Shown piece after piece: positions 57,079-64,000 of a stretch of DNA of 64,000 bases. The translations under genes were made by a program, and so were the position numbers. The stretch spans positions 930,001 to 994,000 of the forward strand of contig NZ_VOIW01000001.1 of the NCBI RefSeq assembly GCF_009659625.1, in the 5' to 3' direction. Under the pieces are notes generated by a model that had not been told where the DNA came from, made no database searches, and saw only the letters and a program-made list of their open reading frames with translations. Each line of letters begins with the position of its first letter. The first letter of the stretch is position 1. Origin of the DNA: Pseudomonas haemolytica (lineage in GTDB: Bacteria > Pseudomonadota > Gammaproteobacteria > Pseudomonadales > Pseudomonadaceae).

Positions 57079-58248
57079 TTAGCTGTTGATGCCCTTGGCG
57101 AAGTCGATCAAGTAGCGGTCGGTGATTCGCTGGCGGAAGGTGAGGTCTTCAAGCGGTGGCACGGGGGTGTAGTCGTAATCAACCCAGAGCTTGCCGGCCT
57201 TGAGGGTGTCCTTGGTGTTGATGTCGTCCGGGTACCAGCAGCTGCCGCCGATCAGGTAGCCCTGGGACTTCAACTCGCGCATCTTGGCGTTCACGCCTTC
57301 GACCAGGTCGCGTACCAGGGAGGCGTGCATCGGGCGGTCGATGGCCCACATGTGCGCTTCGGCCATGGTGTCCGCGAGGATCTGCGCGGTGCGGGTGTAG
57401 TTTTCGAAGGCGAACAACGGGTCATCGCTGCAAGTGCGGCTACCCCAGAAGCGGAAGCCGTTGGCGTTGATCAGCGTGGTGACTTCGTTGCTGTTGAGGT
57501 AGTTGGCGTCGGTGGCTGGGTTCTGTAGATCCCAGAATACGTCGGCGCTGATACCGGTCACGCCGCTGACGGCCACGTTGGAGAGGGTCTTGTGCCAGCC
57601 TGTCTCCTGATCGATCTTGGCGCGTAGGCCCAGCGCACGGGCCACTGCCGAGGCGGTGGTGGTCTTGTTGGCGACGGTGTCCCAGTTCTGGAAGTCCGGC
57701 CAGATCACCATCATCTCGCGGGCGCCGAAGTTCTCGCGGTACGCCACCACCTCTTCCTTGGTTTTGCAGCCCCAGGCGCTGACGTAGGCAAAGGCACGAA
57801 GGTCTTTGGCAATGGCGCCAAGGGCGGTGGCCACCGGCAAACTGTCCAGGCCAGGCACGCCGAGAATGCGCGGAGTCATGCCCACGCGGGACTTGGCGGC
57901 GAGCAAGGCTTTCATGCCGGTGTATTGGCCGTTCGGGGTCGTGCCGCCGATCAGGGCGCTGGTGGTGGACGCTTCGTCCGCGCCTTCCTTGACTCGCACA
58001 ACGATGACGTAGGGCTTGGTCTGGTCGGCGATGCCTTGCAGGCTCGCGGCCAGGGTGCCTTTGACGCCAGCTTTGCCAACGGCGGTTTGCACGTTGGTGA
58101 GCAGGACGGGCGTGTCGAGGGGGAAAACCAGTGGATCCGCATCTTCAGCCGTGCAAACCATGCCGATAACTGCGGTGGGAATAGTGCGAATGGGGCGGGT
58201 GCCGTCGTTGAGTTCGATGACCCGCACGCCGTGGAGATAATCGGCCAT
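57079..58248 (-). CDS. FI: Phage tail sheath protein gpFI
   Basis: 389 residues: MADYLHGVRVIELNDGTRPI at the start, then TNVQTAVGKAGVKGTLAASL, WGSRTCSDDPLFAFENYTRT and DLTFRQRITDRYLIDFAKGI at the end, all typical of P2 FI sheath. The contractile sheath shows the phage is of Myo type. It precedes the tube gene FII. Confidence 0.94.
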   Translation of the reverse strand: MADYLHGVRVIELNDGTRPIRTIPTAVIGMVCTAEDADPLVFPLDTPVLLTNVQTAVGKAGVKGTLAASLQGIADQTKPYVIVVRVKEGADEASTTSALIGGTTPNGQYTGMKALLAAKSRVGMTPRILGVPGLDSLPVATALGAIAKDLRAFAYVSAWGCKTKEEVVAYRENFGAREMMVIWPDFQNWDTVANKTTTASAVARALGLRAKIDQETGWHKTLSNVAVSGVTGISADVFWDLQNPATDANYLNSNEVTTLINANGFRFWGSRTCSDDPLFAFENYTRTAQILADTMAEAHMWAIDRPMHASLVRDLVEGVNAKMRELKSQGYLIGGSCWYPDDINTKDTLKAGKLWVDYDYTPVPPLEDLTFRQRITDRYLIDFAKGINS

Positions 58249-58350
58249 GGGTTGGTGCCTGCGCTGTGATGGAATGACAGTGCAGAGGTTGCCGCGCGCG
58301 CGCCGTATGAGCGAGGTGCAGGGCTTGTACAGCCCTGCCTTACAAGGTGT

Positions 58351-58776
58351 TCAGTCTGTTTGAGTGGTGCCAGGTTGCGCCGGCCATTGAGTGTCGCGCG
58401 GAAAACCTGGCTGCTGGTCTATCCGCATTAGCGCAATGCGGTAGCGCTTCCACTCAATCAATGCAGCTTGTTCCTCGGTGGTTGCTTCGCCCAGGTCGAC
58501 CGCATCCTGTAGCGTGGCAATCTTGGTGCTGGCTTCTCTGACCAGGTCGTCGCGCTTCGCCAACGCTTCCGCACGCAGTTCTTGTTCTGATGGCGGTTGG
58601 ACGTCTATCAGCACGGGATAGCCTTTATCATCAGCGACGATGCACTGCCCTTGTACCTGGCCTTTGAGGAGTTCCAGACGATACGCAGCACTGATTTCAA
58701 CCTTATCGTCAGGGATCGCTTTTTTGTTCACCTGGTCCTCATAAAAACCGCCCGTGCTTTCACAGTAGTAAATCAT
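58351..58776 (-). CDS. Tail fiber assembly protein (gpG-like)
   Basis: 141 residues: MIYYCESTGGFYEDQVNKKA start and an Ala/Glu-rich helical C-terminus (SEQELRAEALAKRDDLVREA, ALIEWKRYRIALMRIDQQPG) mark the Tfa family. It acts as chaperone for the fiber encoded just upstream and commonly varies with host range. Confidence 0.88.
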   Translation of the reverse strand: MIYYCESTGGFYEDQVNKKAIPDDKVEISAAYRLELLKGQVQGQCIVADDKGYPVLIDVQPPSEQELRAEALAKRDDLVREASTKIATLQDAVDLGEATTEEQAALIEWKRYRIALMRIDQQPGFPRDTQWPAQPGTTQTD

Positions 58777-58784
58777 GTTGCCTC

Positions 58785-60230
58785 CTAATATCCGATGGAA
58801 ATCCAGGGCGAGTTGGGCTGGCCCGAGGTGCCCACAGCGCTGATTCTGAACCGTGACTCGTTGATGTATGCGACGCCAAGCGAGCTGGACCCCGTGGTGT
58901 TACCGGACGAGTAGGAGTTGCTGACCATGGTCATCAAGTGAGCGTTGGGGTAGGACACGGGATAGTTCACTTCTACCGATGCACCAGGGGCAATCGAGCC
59001 GCCAGTACCCCATTGAATGGTCAACCCTTTAAGCCACGCCGGGAAACAAATGTAACCCTGTGAGCCAATCATGATGGCGAAGCCAAAAAGCAGCTTCTTA
59101 GGGGTGATGCTCGAGCGGTCATCCTCGCCGGCAACCGTCTGAGTTAACGTCGCAATCCGGGTCAGGCCCAATAGCGATTCAGTCGCCTGAACCACTTTTG
59201 CCGCGATGGCCTGCCATACGCGCAATGCGCTCATAGGTTTGTTGGTGTCGGCGCCTGTTTCGGCTTCTGCCTGAGTGGCAAACGCAACGCCGTAGCCACT
59301 CAGCGAGTTCGGTAAGCCGTTGAGAGATGCAAACTTGAGGCCTGTCAGCCCTGCGCCGTTGCCGTTGACGACACCGGTAATGTCCACCCCGGCCGAGGTC
59401 ACCCGCACGCCGTTACCAGATGCCCAAGGCGAGCTACCCAGGCCCATAAAGGCACAGCGCACGGCGTTGCCGTTACCCCAGACGCCCACGCCGCCGATAA
59501 CGTTCTGGCCATCGCGTGATTTGGTCAGCACGCCACCGGCCCACGATTCGGATTCGTTTGCCAGGACGAACAGGCTGCGCCCGCCGATCAGACGGAGTTC
59601 GCCGTCCACATCGCCCCCCGACAATGACAAGGCATCGGTAATGCCGTAGCCCTCAAGCGTCGTCGGGTTGTAGCCCTTGGTCACTACGCCGCGTTTGTCG
59701 ATGGTCACCCGGTGAAACGTGCCGGGTACTTTGTTCGACGGCAGTACTGTGTCAATCGACAGGTCAACATATTCTCGGGTTGCCAGGACCACGGCCGGAT
59801 CGATCTTCAACACGATGTTGCCGGTGCTGGAAACAATGAAGTTCATCCGCACAATCTGCGTGCGTCCGGAGCCTTGGGACAACACCGGCTTGAAGCTAGG
59901 GGCGCAGTTGGAGACAGCGACCAAGTCCCCGTCTTCGTCGTAGAGACCCAACTCCCTGATCCACCAGCCCCCGACGTCCTCAGGGATGACCTGCTCGGCG
60001 ATGATTACGGCGGGGTTTACCGGGTCAATGATGAGCTGATTCAAAGGCGCTCGGCGGCGCTCGTTGATTAGCTTGGTTTGGGTCGCACTCGGCAGCGGGT
60101 CGGTGCCGTTCGCATCACCCACCCCCAACGCTGTGAGCTTCCAAGGGAGTCCCAACGCGTTAGCGTTTGCCAGTTTGGCTGCCCCCACATTGGTGAGCAT
60201 CGCCATAAATTGCGAGTTCTGATCGATCAT
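58785..60230 (-). CDS. H: Phage tail fiber protein (gpH-like)
   Basis: 481 residues. The conserved N-terminal baseplate-binding part (MIDQNSQFMAMLTNVGAAKL, KLTALGVGDANGTDPLPSAT, then IIAEQVIPEDVGGWWIRELGLYD) is P2 gpH-like. The middle has repeats rich in Gly/Ser and the C-terminus (KGLTIQWGTGGSIAPGASVE) resembles receptor-binding ends. Start at 60,230 overlaps I by 4 bases. Shorter than P2 gpH (669), so the fiber body is reduced. Confidence 0.9.
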   Translation of the reverse strand: MIDQNSQFMAMLTNVGAAKLANANALGLPWKLTALGVGDANGTDPLPSATQTKLINERRRAPLNQLIIDPVNPAVIIAEQVIPEDVGGWWIRELGLYDEDGDLVAVSNCAPSFKPVLSQGSGRTQIVRMNFIVSSTGNIVLKIDPAVVLATREYVDLSIDTVLPSNKVPGTFHRVTIDKRGVVTKGYNPTTLEGYGITDALSLSGGDVDGELRLIGGRSLFVLANESESWAGGVLTKSRDGQNVIGGVGVWGNGNAVRCAFMGLGSSPWASGNGVRVTSAGVDITGVVNGNGAGLTGLKFASLNGLPNSLSGYGVAFATQAEAETGADTNKPMSALRVWQAIAAKVVQATESLLGLTRIATLTQTVAGEDDRSSITPKKLLFGFAIMIGSQGYICFPAWLKGLTIQWGTGGSIAPGASVEVNYPVSYPNAHLMTMVSNSYSSGNTTGSSSLGVAYINESRFRISAVGTSGQPNSPWISIGY

Positions 60231-60844
60231 GGGTACACGTCCAGGGTGTCTATGCTGTGTTCGCGCCCGACCACACCGATGTAGCCAGTGACTTCAATGT
60301 CACGCTGCACAGGCGGGTAGACGTCGATTACGTCGCCTTCGTAAACGGCGACACCGATGTTGATAACGCCTTGTGTTTCCAGGCTGATGGCGAGGCCGGT
60401 CAAGTGACGGGTGAGGGGCTTGGCGTCGTCGATCAGCCAGGTCAGTTCCAGGTACATTTCTTCGGTGATGCCGGTGTCCAGCACGCCGACCTTTAAGGCA
60501 AACGTGCCCGGCACGCCCTCGGGCACGGTCTCCCACCATTCCATCACTTCAATCAGGTAGCCCAGAGGCTCGACTACTCGGCGCAGTGCGCCGATGGTGC
60601 CTTTGCGCGAGTGGATGTAATGGGATGAACGAATGGCGGTGCGCTTAGCTGCCTCGCTCCATTTGCTGTCCCAGCGGTCGACTGAGAAAGCCCAAGCCAG
60701 GTACGGCAGCAGTTCAAGCGGGCATTTGTTCGGGTCGCAGAGTTGACGCAAAGGAATGGGGACGCGCTGGATCTGTGCGAGTGCCTGCGCCGCATGGCGT
60801 TCTAGCGGCGTATCGTTACCCGGTAACAGCTGCTGCGTGCTCAT
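60227..60844 (-). CDS. I: Phage tail protein I (baseplate)
   Basis: 205 residues from the ATG at 60,844: MSTQQLLPGNDTPLERHAAQ, then CPLELLPYLAWAFSVDRWDS and LGYLIEVMEWWETVPEGVPG, typical gpI baseplate wedge. It starts where J stops (TGATG) and its end overlaps the fiber gene. P2 order J-I-H is kept. Confidence 0.93.
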   Translation of the reverse strand: MSTQQLLPGNDTPLERHAAQALAQIQRVPIPLRQLCDPNKCPLELLPYLAWAFSVDRWDSKWSEAAKRTAIRSSHYIHSRKGTIGALRRVVEPLGYLIEVMEWWETVPEGVPGTFALKVGVLDTGITEEMYLELTWLIDDAKPLTRHLTGLAISLETQGVINIGVAVYEGDVIDVYPPVQRDIEVTGYIGVVGREHSIDTLDVYP

Positions 60845-61755
60845 CACTCAACGCCTCGGATCAATGTGATGCCGGTGCAATAGGGCGCTTGAGCCTTGGT
60901 CGCGACAATGTCCACCCAACCTTCGAGTTCGACCTTGCGCACGCCTTCGACGTGGAGCGCGGCATGCAGGGCCGATTCCGAAACTTCCATCCCCAGGCGG
61001 CGCCGTTGATGAACGTAGGCCAGCAGGCGCTGTTCGGCAGCGGCCAGGATAGGTTCCGACTCCGGACCGCTCGACAACAAATAGAGCTTGGCCTTGACCT
61101 GGTAATTCAGGATTTGCGCGCCCTGAACGGTGAGACGGTCGGCCACGGGCCGGCGGTCGTCGTCGCTCAGGTAAGCGTTGACGACGGCAAGCAGCTCGGG
61201 GGGCGCCGTGCCATCGCCCAGCAATGATTGAACCGTGACCACGGCGACGGCAGGAGAGGGGCTTTCGGCGGTGGCGTCGGCCACGCGACCGTCCGCTGCC
61301 CTAGCATGGAAGATGTAGCTGTTGCGTGGGCCGGCAGTGCTCAACCCTTCCCAGGCCATCTGCGCACGCTCGCGCAGGCTGTCGTCGCTTTCCATCAAAG
61401 TAGGGATCGGCGGTACGGCATTGGCTTTGCCTTGCTGAATCACCAGGCGTTTGACGTTGAAGTTGCCGGCCAACTGTTCCAGGTCAGTGCCACGCGCGGT
61501 GGCGAGCAGGTTGGCAAGCGACGCTTCGTTGACCCGTTGACGCCACACGGTCTCGCGGTAGGCGTTTTCCTGCAGCAACTTGGTCAGTGGCTCCGAATCT
61601 TTTGCCAGGCGGGCCGCGATTTGGGCCTGCTCTTCCACCGGCCACAAGCTGATCATGTAGGCCCTTCGTTCAGCCAGGATCAGTTCGAAGTCAATTTGCT
61701 CGACGATCTGCGGCGGCGGTAGCTGACTGAGGTCGATGGCGGCGAAACTGTTCAT
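60844..61755 (-). CDS. J: Baseplate assembly protein J
   Basis: 303 residues: MNSFAAIDLSQLPPPQIVEQ, then TDLEQLAGNFNVKRLVIQQG and ATAESPSPAVAVVTVQSLLG and a C-terminal LHAALHVEGVRKVELEGWVD. This is the baseplate J protein (Baseplate_J family). Start overlaps W by 4 bases, stop overlaps the I start. Confidence 0.93.
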   Translation of the reverse strand: MNSFAAIDLSQLPPPQIVEQIDFELILAERRAYMISLWPVEEQAQIAARLAKDSEPLTKLLQENAYRETVWRQRVNEASLANLLATARGTDLEQLAGNFNVKRLVIQQGKANAVPPIPTLMESDDSLRERAQMAWEGLSTAGPRNSYIFHARAADGRVADATAESPSPAVAVVTVQSLLGDGTAPPELLAVVNAYLSDDDRRPVADRLTVQGAQILNYQVKAKLYLLSSGPESEPILAAAEQRLLAYVHQRRRLGMEVSESALHAALHVEGVRKVELEGWVDIVATKAQAPYCTGITLIRGVE

Positions 61756-62096
61756 ACACTGCCTCCCAGCTGCAGCGGCACGCTGAGGCTCAGCGGCTCA
61801 TTGGTATCCACCACAGTGCCCTCCAGATCGATCGAGGCCTGGCCCTGCATGTTCGCTCCCGCGAACTGCACGCGGCTCAGGCTGATGCGGGTTTCCCAGC
61901 GCATCAGGGCCATGACCGTGGCGGCGTAAACGCGCAGACGGTTGACGTCGTTTAAGGGGTGATCCACCAGCTCGGGTACCAAGCTGCCGTATTCGCGGCG
62001 CATTACACGCGTGCCAATGCGGGTGGTGAGAATGTCGGTGATTGCCTGACTGATGTGCTCGCGCTCGCTGATGGCGCCGCCGGTATGTCGGTTCAT
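61752..62096 (-). CDS. W: Baseplate assembly protein W (gp25-like)
   Basis: 114 residues: MNRHTGGAISEREHISQAITDIL, then RIGTRVMRREYGSLVPELVD, the gp25/W lysozyme-like baseplate family. Coupled by ATGA overlap to J and to V. Confidence 0.92.
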   Translation of the reverse strand: MNRHTGGAISEREHISQAITDILTTRIGTRVMRREYGSLVPELVDHPLNDVNRLRVYAATVMALMRWETRISLSRVQFAGANMQGQASIDLEGTVVDTNEPLSLSVPLQLGGSV

Positions 62097-62671
62097 GATG
62101 GGATGGGCACCCCGGATTGGTCGCCACCGGCCTTGACCCCGGAGTGCGGGTGCGTGACCAAGCTGACGCCGGCTGCGATCACATCAATAGAAACCTGGAC
62201 CTGGCCGGTGACGGTCTGATTCCCGGTTTGGATGTAGTCGCCCTGGTGCGTGATGTCGCCTACCAGGTTGATACCTCCCTTGCTGATCAGATTGGTGGTG
62301 CCGCCGTCGACCAGCGTGGCATTGAGGTGATGGGCAATGCTGTCGTACTCGATCACCGTGCCGTCGGCGTAGGTGCGGCGGTGCAGGCCGGCGCGGTTAC
62401 CGTTGGCCGGGACATGGTCGCTGAATACGCCTGTCACGACGATGCCGTTGGCGAGCTGGCCGGACGGGCTGAGCAGGATCACCTGCTCGCCGACGGTGGG
62501 CGGGTCCCATTCGCGGTCAGATCCGGCGCGTCCCGCGAGCCAGGGCAGCCAGGCGGTGGTCAGCTTTCCGGTTGTTACCTGCACGCGCGGGGGCTCCATC
62601 TGCACGGCGGCGATGACGCCGAAGCGGATGAGGTTTTCGAGCAGGCGGGCGAGGGCGGCTAAGTCGTTCAT
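62093..62671 (-). CDS. V: Baseplate spike protein gpV
   Basis: 192 residues: MNDLAALARLLENLIRFGVI, then an OB-like domain (VQVTTGKLTTAWLPWLAGRA, GEQVILLSPSGQLANGIVVT) and a beta-helical spike ending THPHSGVKAGGDQSGVPIP. The C-terminal His-x-His is the iron-binding tip motif of P2 gpV. The 61 bases before it contain only inverted-repeat-like GGCGCC strings. Confidence 0.92.
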   Translation of the reverse strand: MNDLAALARLLENLIRFGVIAAVQMEPPRVQVTTGKLTTAWLPWLAGRAGSDREWDPPTVGEQVILLSPSGQLANGIVVTGVFSDHVPANGNRAGLHRRTYADGTVIEYDSIAHHLNATLVDGGTTNLISKGGINLVGDITHQGDYIQTGNQTVTGQVQVSIDVIAAGVSLVTHPHSGVKAGGDQSGVPIPS

Positions 62672-62732
62672 GGCGCCGATGGTGGCGCCACGCGCGTGCG
62701 GGCGCAGCTTCGGCGCCTTGTAGGAGGGGGAT

Positions 62733-63191
62733 CTACAGTGTCAGGTGGGCCAACAAGCTGTCGCGGATCAGATCAAGGTCTTCGTCCGTAAAGCCCAGTA
62801 CCTCGCGTTGTTCGTAGCGCACTTCGGGCGCGTCACGTTCCGCGCGGTCTTTCAAACCGAATTGGTGCACCCTGGCGATGCGGGAGATTCGCCCTGTGAA
62901 ACCCACGGTCACAGCGTTGCTATCGCCTCGGGCCTTCATGTAGGTCGCGGTACGCAGCTTTTTGAACATCTCAACTTTGCGCCGGATGCGGCCTTGCTTG
63001 CCGCGCAAGTCGCGCTTTTTTCGTGGTGCGAACTTGCTGCCGTCCGGGTTTTGTTGTGTCAGCACCCGCTTTTGCTGGCTGCGCCGCAGTTCCTGGCCGA
63101 TGGATCGGGCGAGCTGATTGCGGGCGGCTGGCTGGAGTTGCTCCAGCAGGCCGGACGCCCAAGTCTCCAGGGCTTCAAGCTTACTTGTCAT
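62733..63191 (-). CDS. S: Phage virion morphogenesis / tail completion protein gpS
   Basis: 152 residues: MTSKLEALETWASGLLEQLQ, then a basic middle (FAPRKKRDLRGKQGRIRRKVEM in two pieces) and VGFTGRISRIARVHQFGLKD and EVLGFTDEDLDLIRDSLLAHL. Family gpS, a tail completion protein. It overlaps R by 11 bases. Confidence 0.9.
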   Translation of the reverse strand: MTSKLEALETWASGLLEQLQPAARNQLARSIGQELRRSQQKRVLTQQNPDGSKFAPRKKRDLRGKQGRIRRKVEMFKKLRTATYMKARGDSNAVTVGFTGRISRIARVHQFGLKDRAERDAPEVRYEQREVLGFTDEDLDLIRDSLLAHLTL

Positions 63192-63663
63192 CAGGCACTA
63201 CCCATTCGCCGGCATTACCTTCGGAGCCTGGCACCCAATTCGGATCGAGGTAACCTGCCACTCGCTGCGGCTCGCCGGCATGCTTCACGGTTGTATTGCC
63301 TTGTGCATCGGTGCCTACCACCACCCGCTCTGTCAGGCGCAATGTGAGGCCGAGATCCACCTTGTCTTTATCGAGAATGTCGGCTTCGAACTGAATACCG
63401 GTCTGCATTTTTTCGTAGTTTTCCAGCAGCTCCGGTTGGTTGACACTGATCCACCCCAGCACGGGCAGCATCACGCTGTCAGGGTGCCCCGCGAAGGCGG
63501 TCATGATGATCTGTAGATCGTAGCTGTACTCAAAAGAAAAGGTCGCCGCAGCAGTGCAGCGGACCTTGCCGTTGTCGATGAAAATCAGCAACCGGTCGGG
63601 GTTGTTCTGGAACTCGGCTACGGTGTCCAGCAGGTGAGCGCGGAGGCTCTCGGGCTTGTTCAT
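63181..63663 (-). CDS. R: Phage tail completion protein gpR
   Basis: 160 residues: MNKPESLRAHLLDTVAEFQN, then FSFEYSYDLQIIMTAFAGHP and VMLPVLGWISVNQPELLENY, P2 gpR. Its start overlaps the Rz1-like stop by 4 bases. First of the tail genes after the lysis genes. Confidence 0.92.
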   Translation of the reverse strand: MNKPESLRAHLLDTVAEFQNNPDRLLIFIDNGKVRCTAAATFSFEYSYDLQIIMTAFAGHPDSVMLPVLGWISVNQPELLENYEKMQTGIQFEADILDKDKVDLGLTLRLTERVVVGTDAQGNTTVKHAGEPQRVAGYLDPNWVPGSEGNAGEWVVPDDK

Positions 63664-63917
63664 GGATGGGCCTGCTGGTGTTTGTAGACCATGTCGACCT
63701 GTGTGGCGCAGTCGGCCCAGGCGGCTTCGGCGCGGTCTTCGTCGGTGAGCAGGTCACCGTTGCTGGCTGGGCTTGTCGCTGGCAGCTGGCACGGCACCAC
63801 GGCCGGACAGCCAGTCACGGTAAGCTGCGGCGCCGGTGAGGGCGGGGCGTTCGCGCAGCCGGCGAGCAACGTCAGGCAGAGGCTGAGCAGCCCAGTCGCG
63901 TAGTTCGTCGTTTTCAC
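63660..63917 (-). CDS. Rz1-like lysis lipoprotein (LysC)
   Basis: 85 residues from a GTG at 63,917 behind AGAGGAACTGAAAC. Signal LLSLCLTLLAGC with lipobox LAGC, then a Pro-rich segment (ANAPPSPAPQLTVTGCPAVV) and a helical end. It is nested in the other frame of the Rz-like gene for about 160 bases. Rz/Rz1 form the outer-membrane spanin step of lysis. Confidence 0.85.
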   Translation of the reverse strand: MKTTNYATGLLSLCLTLLAGCANAPPSPAPQLTVTGCPAVVPCQLPATSPASNGDLLTDEDRAEAAWADCATQVDMVYKHQQAHP

Positions 63918-64000
63918 GTTTCAGTTCCTCTATGGTTCGTGCGCGTTTTGCTAGGGCCTGGCGCAGTTGATCCTGCTGGGCGCGCAGAGTTGACTGGTTT
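63754..64000 (-). CDS. Rz-like spanin (LysB), C-terminal part cut by window end
   Basis: 82 codons from the window end, ending in TGA at 63,754: NQSTLRAQQDQLRQALAKRA, then RTIEELKRENDELRDWAAQP and LPDVARRLRERPALTGAAAY. The coiled coil and the ending ELRDWAAQPLPDVARRLR are typical of the LysB family. The Rz1-like gene lies inside it in another frame. Confidence 0.85.
   Translation of the reverse strand, partial: NQSTLRAQQDQLRQALAKRARTIEELKRENDELRDWAAQPLPDVARRLRERPALTGAAAYRDWLSGRGAVPAASDKPSQQR

Larger units (their letters stand above)
41934..64000. mobile_element. P2-like prophage inserted at dusA, one end only
   Basis: From the dusA 5' end to the window end: integrase, PrtN-type activator, early genes, primase-helicase, Ogr-type activator, CI/Cro-type switch, cargo gene, then P2 tail genes in P2 order (D, U, T, E', E, FII, FI, G, H, I, J, W, V, S, R) and Rz1/Rz. 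Head, terminase, portal, holin and endolysin genes and the far att site are not in the window. A tail-only particle (tailocin) is less likely because integrase, primase and Ogr are present, but head genes must be seen to settle it. Confidence 0.92.

Noticed and set aside
41934..64000. Tailocin (R-type pyocin) instead of prophage
   Set aside because: A PrtN-type gene and tail genes would fit, but integrase at dusA, primase-helicase and Ogr-type activator favour a phage. Absence of head genes past 64,000 would reopen this.

Overview
The window looks like a chromosome segment of a Pseudomonas of the P. fluorescens group. The evidence is the set and order of core genes (slt, uup, usp, fadBA, topA, sulA-lexA, psrA-nagZ, mfd, gap, sthA, lolCDE, copRS, queF, mlaA, rssBC, tal, dusA), which matches the arrangement known in pseudomonads, the GC-rich codon use, and the many REP palindromes of the GTGGGAGSGGGCTTG type typical of that group. 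The species cannot be fixed from the sequence alone.

Bases 1 to about 41,930 are ordinary core chromosome. Region by region: cell-wall and ribosome-associated genes (slt fragment, uup, usp; 1-3.7 kb); fatty-acid beta-oxidation (fadBA; 4.7-8.1 kb); topoisomerase I and small conserved genes (8.2-12.2 kb); the SOS pair lexA-sulA with two perfect LexA boxes, divergent from psrA with two overlapping self-operators (12.2-14.3 kb); nagZ; a leftward mfd-csiV-SNF2 helicase cluster (15.5-22.3 kb); gap and sthA (22.6-25.8 kb); a phosphodiesterase and a PilZ protein; the lolCDE lipoprotein export operon (27.3-30.5 kb); a copper-sensing copRS pair divergent from a cupredoxin, with a CusR/CopR-like box between them (30.6-33.4 kb); queF, mlaA, a second PilZ protein and the rssB-rssC phosphatase/STAS pair (33.4-38.6 kb); tal, an unrecognised secreted protein in AT-richer DNA, and dusA (38.7-41.9 kb). 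Seven REP elements (six inverted pairs, one single) sit at gene ends in this part and none is seen beyond 41 kb.

From about 41,934 to the window end lies one end of a P2-like (Myoviridae-type) prophage inserted at the 5' end of dusA, a known integration hotspot. It carries a tyrosine integrase beside dusA, a PrtN-family activator, small early genes, a toprim primase-helicase, an Ogr-type zinc-finger activator, a divergent Cro/CI-like control region, an AT-rich cargo gene of unknown function, and then the P2 tail genes in P2 order read leftward: lysis (Rz/Rz1 nested), R, S, V, W, J, I, H, G, FI, FII, E/E+E', T, U, D. The E gene keeps a T6G slippery site that joins it in the -1 frame to a 39-codon E' ORF. 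Capsid, terminase and holin/endolysin genes and the other attachment site must lie beyond base 64,000.

The most unusual items are the cargo gene at 49,915-50,787, the secreted protein at 40,094-40,843 with a possibly frameshifted small ORF in front of it, the repeated leader-plus-hairpin modules in the prophage, the phage repressor without a self-cleavage domain next to a PrtN-type activator, and a phosphonatase-like protein that has lost its catalytic aspartate.
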